Assembly (NCBI GenBank): GCA_010645155.1
Contig: CM021320.1
Span: 8,591,711 to 8,655,710 of the forward strand
Direction: 5' to 3'
Length of the DNA: 64,000 bases
From: Tigriopus japonicus
Taxonomy: Eukaryota > Arthropoda > Copepoda > Harpacticoida > Harpacticidae
The translations under genes were made by a program, and so were the position numbers. The notes beneath the pieces are model-generated. The model had not been told where the DNA came from. It saw only the letters and a program-made list of their open reading frames with translations, and searched no databases. Below are positions 58,996-64,000 of this stretch, in pieces (position 1 is the first letter of the stretch; each line of letters starts with the position of its first letter).

Positions 58996-59397
58996 GTAAG
59001 TCTCTCATTCCAACCTAGAAGTGCCTCTATATCTATGATCGTAAATTCATCCTGTCGAAACACTAATTGCCCGCTGGTTTAGCTATTCCACATTTCTCCT
59101 TCTTTATTTCATATTACTCCATTCAACTCAAAACATTGATTGATCTCACAGCAGCATGCAAATTTTGGCAGCTAATTTAAGGAAACACTGGAAGGAAGTT
59201 CGCTTGCAGTTCGATTGATCAGCGTTGAAGTATTCAAATGGGAGTGCTTCCACAACGTTGGAATGCTCCTCTCTAGGCGTGCTTCTCGGAGAACCTCTCA
59301 TCAATTAAACTTGATGCTAAGCCTAAATAGCGACCCACCTTGCTAGAAGTTTACTTGAAGTCAATGGAACTAGCACATGTTTGTGCATGCTAAACAT
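58996..59397 (-). repeat. Dispersed repeat copy 2, uninterrupted
   Basis: Inverse of 27489-27675 plus 28390-28611, in one piece. It supplies the empty site for the 714 bp insertion seen in copy 1. No coding region. Confidence 0.8.
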
Positions 59398-59644
59398 ATG
59401 ACTAGTGTTGGATTATTGTTGAAGTATCTACTTGTTTCACCTTGTCACCAGTGGTACACTTCTCTTTTTCATGAGTTGCTTGGTGTACTTCTGATTCAAG
59501 AAAGCTTATGCTATCAACAAAACGGCTTAAACTCCCTTGAAGTTGCCTTGAAATCAACTTTGCTTCTTTTTTTCCTTGGAATACACAAAACAAATGACCT
59601 AATATCTATAACTGACATTCACTAATAAGTCAATGTTACAGAGC

Positions 59645-60209
59645 TTAGACATCATTGAACTTTGACATCAGATATTTCCTTTGAGGAAAAACTGTGACAT
59701 TGGTAAATTTGTCTGATGATGACAAACTTTGATATATGACATAATTTCTCTGGTGAAATCTTTGAAATAAGCGGATTTTTGCAAAGGTAAACTTTGAACT
59801 TTTGGATTATTTGTCCAATGAGAAAATTTGGCATCAGATGATTAGTTTGCATAGTTCCTCTGATGACAAACTCCATGACAGACTTTGATATTAGATAATT
59901 TATTGAATGACAAGTTTTGACATATCAGATAATTCCTATGATGACAAACCTTGACATCAGATAATTTTTTGCATGACAAACTTTGACATATCTGAGAATT
60001 CCGCTAAAGACAAAACTTGACAACAGATAATTCATCTGATGACAATCTTTGATGTATTTGATAATTTGTCCCATGACAAAATTTGACATTGGATAATTCG
60101 TCCACTGACTTTGAATAGTTTGTCCAATGACAAACTTTGACATTCAATAATTCATCCAATGACAACCTGTGACATCACATAATTCCTCAGATGACAATAT
60201 GTGACATAA
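59645..60209. repeat. Degenerate tandem array, ~33 bp unit
   Basis: About 17 imperfect copies of a unit like GATGACAAACTTTGACATCA followed by GATAATTCATCT. Unit length varies by a few bases. The array ends where the TA-MITE at 60212 begins. Confidence 0.85.
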
Positions 60210-60211
60210 TA

Positions 60212-60628
60212 GGCCGCATGTTAACGCAGCTAATTCAAACAACGAGAGAACACAAAATCAAGTCAGATTGACGTGCCTAGAGTATGTACTCTCGACAGCT
60301 GTTGTGTTTGAAACACAGGAGCTGGGGCGAGTATTGGGTCCTTTAACGAGCAGCTGACTGGGAGGTCACAGTACATAGGACTGGGAGGTCACCTTAGTAA
60401 TACAGCTCCAAATATTGCACCCTGACACAAACCTTTGACATATTTTCGAACTTCTCAATGTATATTGGACACGTAAGAACAAAAATTTTGCGTATTAAAG
60501 CTGAAAAGTTGCACGTGAATTCCATTTCACTGGTTGCGCTTAAAGGACTCTATATACTCAACAAACGGTAATCTGACTTGATTTTGGTGTATTCTCGTTT
60601 TTTGAATTAGCTGCGTTAACATGCGGCC
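60212..60628. mobile_element. TA-MITE with a nested insertion
   Basis: TA at 60210-60211 and 60629-60630. The first 28 bp at each end, starting GGCCGCATGTTAACGCAGCT, are identical inverted repeats. Same family as 10944-11139, but longer because of the nested element at 60335-60550. Confidence 0.88.
60335..60550. mobile_element. Nested 216 bp element
   Basis: Inserted into the site read as GAGTATATACTC in the copy at 10944-11139. It is flanked by TAT on both sides (60332-60334 and 60551-60553), with ends GGGTCCTTTAA and, inverted, GAGTCCTTTAA. A 3 bp duplication would suit a PIF/Harbinger-type MITE; this is tentative. Confidence 0.6.
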
Positions 60629-60904
60629 TATAAGCTCATTTGTTTTGAGGGTAAAGCTAAGTAGTTGACTTGTTAGTTTACTTCAGAGTGTGCTTGCCTG
60701 GTTTTCTTGATAGATTTGTTGATTTTCGAATTTGACGGACCGTTTCGATCTTGAAATTCCTGAACTTCTTTGACCGTTCGCGCGCCCGCTTTCAGAGTCA
60801 TTGCCTCTTGATTTCAGCTACCGACGGTACTACATGGAGTGGGATCAAGCGAGGCCGCGTTACTGCGTTGGTGTGAATTTTCCTGCGTGATAGCCTGGAC
60901 GTAA

Positions 60905-61255
60905 TGAAGAACTTGGAAGCTCCTGATTTACTGACTTGCTTTGTGATAGTGATTGCCCACTTTTTGTTGAAAGCAACATGGTTTTTATCACTGGGGTTGT
61001 TTAAGGGCATTTTTTTCTTCGTAGAATGCTAAAAAAATCCTCTTTGTTTCTTTTTTTCAACATTTTACAGTCTTCTTTTGGCTTTTGAACCCCAATTAAG
61101 TGCTAAAAACAAAGACAGAGAAGAACATTCATATCATTGTACAAAGGGAAGAATGTCCTTGAACTATCCTAATGATAAAAACAATGTTGCTTTAAACAAA
61201 AGATGGACAATCACTATCACAAACCAAGTCAGTAGATCAGGAGTTTGAAGATATT
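60905..61255. repeat. Inverted repeat, ~105 bp arms
   Basis: 60915-61018 (TTTGTGATAGTGATTGCCCA, GAAAGCAACATGG) is the inverse of 61142-61245 (ATGTTGCTTTAAACAAAAGA, TCACTATCACAAACCAAGTC), with a spacer of about 125 bp. Probably a MITE or foldback remnant; no target duplication identified. Confidence 0.6.
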
Positions 61256-61414
61256 TGATTTAACACAATGAAACAAAACAGTTTGAATTCTTTGAGAGAC
61301 ATCAATTGGGCATCAAATGATTGCTCATTAAATCCTTGTGCAATTTTGTTTTAAGACTTATGTCAATAAAACTACATTAGCAGCTATTTTCGTGCCATTA
61401 TCCGCTTCTCATTC

Positions 61415-61640
61415 TAGCTGCTTATCTCCATCCGCTTTTCTTTTGCTATTTTCGTGCCCTTCCATGCGGTGAAGCGGTCGAGAATTGGTCCGTTTATCAG
61501 CATGACTTCTCATCAGCTGATATTTTTGTGCTTTTCCCGTTTTCCGTTAAGTTGCTTGTCCCTATCCGCTTTTCCCTTTGCTATATTCGTGCCCTCCAAT
61601 GCCGGCGAGCGTTCCAGAATTTGTACATTTATCCGCCTGC
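61415..61640 (+). repeat. Direct repeat, two copies about 130 bp apart
   Basis: GCTGCTTATCTCCATCCGCT at 61419 and TTGCTTGTCCCTATCCGCTT at 61552 open two similar segments, both continuing through TTTGCTAT, TTCGTGCCC, GAATT and TTTATC. Confidence 0.6.
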
Positions 61641-61811
61641 GAAAAGACCTGAAAAGAAAAGAAAAAACCTGATTCGTTGAGCCTTGTTTCCCTATTGCTG
61701 TGATTGGCTAACTGAAAATGCTTTGTTAAAAGAATTCTGCAATTTTCCGTACGAATTTTGTAGAAGGGATCTAGCGCTGAACATTTCACCACAAACTACC
61801 CCCAGACTTCT

Positions 61812-61925
61812 CAATTCTAGCTAAGCAGGCAGACCGCCGTGACAGTGCGGAGATCCGTGACCTCTAGATGACGCAGGCTGTATTTTCTGAATTGACTCTG
61901 AGAATCGAACTTCAAAAAGGATATT
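61812..61925 (+). repeat. Dispersed repeat, copy 2
   Basis: Counterpart of 57065-57185 on the opposite strand: TAGCTAAGCAGGCAGAC, GACCTCTAGATGACGCAGGC and GCTGTATTTTCTGAATTGAC. Confidence 0.6.
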
Positions 61926-62989
61926 TGCGCAGGAACCCCTGAAAGGGGTGGACACGAACTCCGATTTTTGAAAAAATGGTATGAGGCCGAGGCTATATTT
62001 TGACACGACGTCATTTATTCCTTATTAATGTCTAAAACTGTTGAACATGTGTTTTGAAAGAATTCACGCAAACTTTTTGTGTTAATATTTGTGGACTGGA
62101 TGTTCTTCACCTTGATTTTAGAAGTCCCAGCACTCTTTTTACTCGTCTCATGAACTTTTGACATTCAACTCTCCAAAGGATTTTAGTCCTCATAAGAATG
62201 AGGAAAATACGTAGATGGAATCTTGCTTCACCCATTAGTCCAACTTCAGTGAAATAATGCTTAACAGAAGTATCTGTGGTGGTATCTGGAGTGTTACTCA
62301 TCTTCCATCCTCTTCAACACCTCCACAACGCAGGAACCATTTCCATAAGAAAATGAAAAAACAAGAATGGTCTCATTTTGAAACAAGATGGAGTCCAAGT
62401 CAGAGATGTTGTTGGCTATAACCATTGAAGGGCACTTTTGACGGTTCTGGATCAGATCAGCCATCTGATCCGGATTGGAACAGGAACAAAGGCAATCACA
62501 ACGTCCTTGAGACAAAATGAGTGAAAAACATGAGGATTAAAGCCTTGATTGTGGATTTGATTGAAAATGTTTCAAGTCTTGGGGCTCAAGAAGGTCGGGA
62601 CCACGCAGGACTGGGGCTAAGGGTCCTTCAGGACCAAAGGATCATGTCTTATCATTGCAGGGATAGGCTCTACAGGCTTGATAAGGTTTGATTGATCTTC
62701 TTAGATCCCCTTGTCCAGGAATTAACAATCAGATTGAATGAAAAAATCCACACAATTCAATCTTGATGGGAGCATTTCATTCTAAAGACTTTGGGAGGGT
62801 CCATGGACCCGGGTTAGACTGTCAGATCACCAATTTGGGCTGACTGACTCCAAAGGCAGATCAAAATATTGAGCCCATCCATTGCTAGTAGGTCCACCTG
62901 ATAGGTTTCAAAGTCATCTTAATTTGTTCTTCATTTGATCGAATTCTTGACACTGAGGACTTCTTCTTTCTTTGTTCTATATTGACCTT
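61926..62989. other. Stretch without a supported gene
   Basis: Minus-strand frames at 62107-62301 and 62294-62515 overlap slightly and look mildly protein-like, but they have no domain and no supporting splice pattern. Nothing else seen. Confidence 0.25.
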
Positions 62990-63522
62990 AATCCGAACGC
63001 AAATTCCTCTTGAAAAGGGATTAAGAACCAACTTTCCCCACATACTCTCACCCGGATCAAAACGGGGAGTTTTATCGCACTCGTCCATCACACAACTTGA
63101 ACAACTTAAGAGTATCTTACCTGTCCTTATTATCCTGAACTAAAAGACACAACCATACAATAAAGGAAATTCGAAAAAGCACCATCATTTATAGAACATG
63201 TTATGCCAAGTTGACAATCTCACAACCTATAACAACCTTGATTTCATACAAAGTTTGGCATGTGTTAATTCAGTTCAGGATAATACCTGAAATATTGATG
63301 GATGGGTTCAATTGTAAGTTCAAAGATACTAATAAGACGTTAAAGTCGGATGATATATGAGCTCGGAAAAAAACGATATTTTGTTGTTGATAATTCAAGT
63401 AATCGTAAGATATTCTTAGTTGTTCAAGTTGTGCAATGGATGAGCGTAAAGAAACTCCCCGTTTTGGTCCGTGGGAAAGTTGGTTCTTAATCCTTTTGCA
63501 AGAAGAATTTGGGCTCGGAGTC
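62990..63522. mobile_element. MITE with long inverted ends (copy 2)
   Basis: The left end has GGATTAAGAACCAACTTTCC, AAAACGGGGAGTTT and ACAACTTGAACAACTTAAGA; the right end carries their inverse, giving arms of about 110 bp. The body matches 16600-17050. No coding capacity; the exact boundary is uncertain. Confidence 0.7.
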
Positions 63523-63691
63523 CGGTACAAATTCGTTTTTTTGCTTTAGTTAGGGCTATCACTTCCGAAGGTTATTGCAGGTAACCTCGTCATCAGATTT
63601 CATTTGATCACTTTGATCGTCATCTTGTAGATTAGACACCTTTGTGGGTTCATTCGCACTCCATGATGTGGTCATTCATTCACTATTTCAT

Positions 63692-64000
63692 TCACTCTTT
63701 CTTGGGTGAACTGGATGTCTTCGAAACACCAACATCGGACTGATTTTTGGGCATGGCGTTGACCTTTACCAAGGCTAGGACTTGGCTGGACCCGCTTGAA
63801 ACACAGGGAACACCGATTGGCGCACTATCTTTTGGAATTTTGGTCGATTTCCGTTTGATTTTCCGCTCCCAACATGGCGGTTTGTTCTTCTTGTTTACGA
63901 ATCTCGGCCTCATACCGGAGGTTGCGTGCCGGAGAAATTCCGCGAGTTCGCATCCAGTATTAATACTATTATATAGGTTATCCCTGATTTGCGTTACAAA
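63692..64000 (-). CDS. Unidentified open frame at right edge, partial
   Basis: Open on the minus strand from the window edge to a TGA at 63692, about 102 codons. It is more GC-rich than its surroundings. It is basic in the middle (RFVNKKNKPPCWERKIKRKS), somewhat like the linker between endonuclease and RT of some retroelement proteins, but nothing else confirms this. It could equally be a 3' exon of a host gene. Confidence 0.3.
   Translation of the reverse strand, partial: FVTQIRDNLYNSINTGCELAEFLRHATSGMRPRFVNKKNKPPCWERKIKRKSTKIPKDSAPIGVPCVSSGSSQVLALVKVNAMPKNQSDVGVSKTSSSPKKE

Noticed and set aside
59645..60209. Regular repeats with spacers, possible CRISPR-like array
   Set aside because: Units are degenerate and adjacent, with no constant repeat and unique spacers, and the DNA is clearly eukaryotic.

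Overview
This window is eukaryotic DNA: AT-rich, with small coding exons bounded by GT-AG introns, dense with transposon debris, and containing one assembly gap (46979-47097). LINEs of CR1/L2 type, a DD37D mariner, tRNA-derived SINEs and many non-autonomous hAT and TA-target elements point to an invertebrate animal, most likely an arthropod. A crustacean such as a copepod is my guess and is not proven here.

The host genes are three tandem paralogues, all on the minus strand, that I assembled exon by exon: A (10557 to 3834), B (33148 to 13799) and C (55564 to 41571). Each has 13 coding exons with identical intron phases and predicts a secreted protein of about 980-990 residues. The order is signal peptide, six PAN/apple-like cysteine domains (one per exon), a kelch beta-propeller, and a conserved C-terminal domain of about 110 residues ending in DCAT. 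A and C are open throughout. B has one in-frame TAA in exon 8 (21454-21456) and is otherwise open to its normal end. Fragments of other possible genes lie at both edges (1-706 and 63692-64000, minus strand).

Layout: 1-3.8 kb holds an unknown gene edge, a spacer and a LINE 3' fragment. 3.8-10.6 kb is gene A, with a dead mariner in intron 9. 10.6-13.8 kb is spacer with a MITE and a hAT. 13.8-33.1 kb is gene B; its 8.6 kb first intron holds two hATs, a mariner derivative and two LINEs. 33.1-41.6 kb is spacer with a 3.8 kb inverted-repeat structure. 41.6-55.6 kb is gene C; its intron 7 carries a LINE with ORF1 and ORF2, split by a hAT that itself carries a SINE. 55.6-64 kb holds no gene I can support, only repeats.

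Best candidates for something new are: the secreted PAN-kelch family; a SINE whose 3' tail nearly matches that of a LINE also present here (30 of 31 bases, including a stem-loop); a group of non-autonomous hATs each built from its own reiterated short word; an inverted-repeat structure in which one arm preserves the empty site of an insertion in the other; and a TAZ-zinc-finger-like segment inside a gene B intron. All family assignments come from reading the sequence only.
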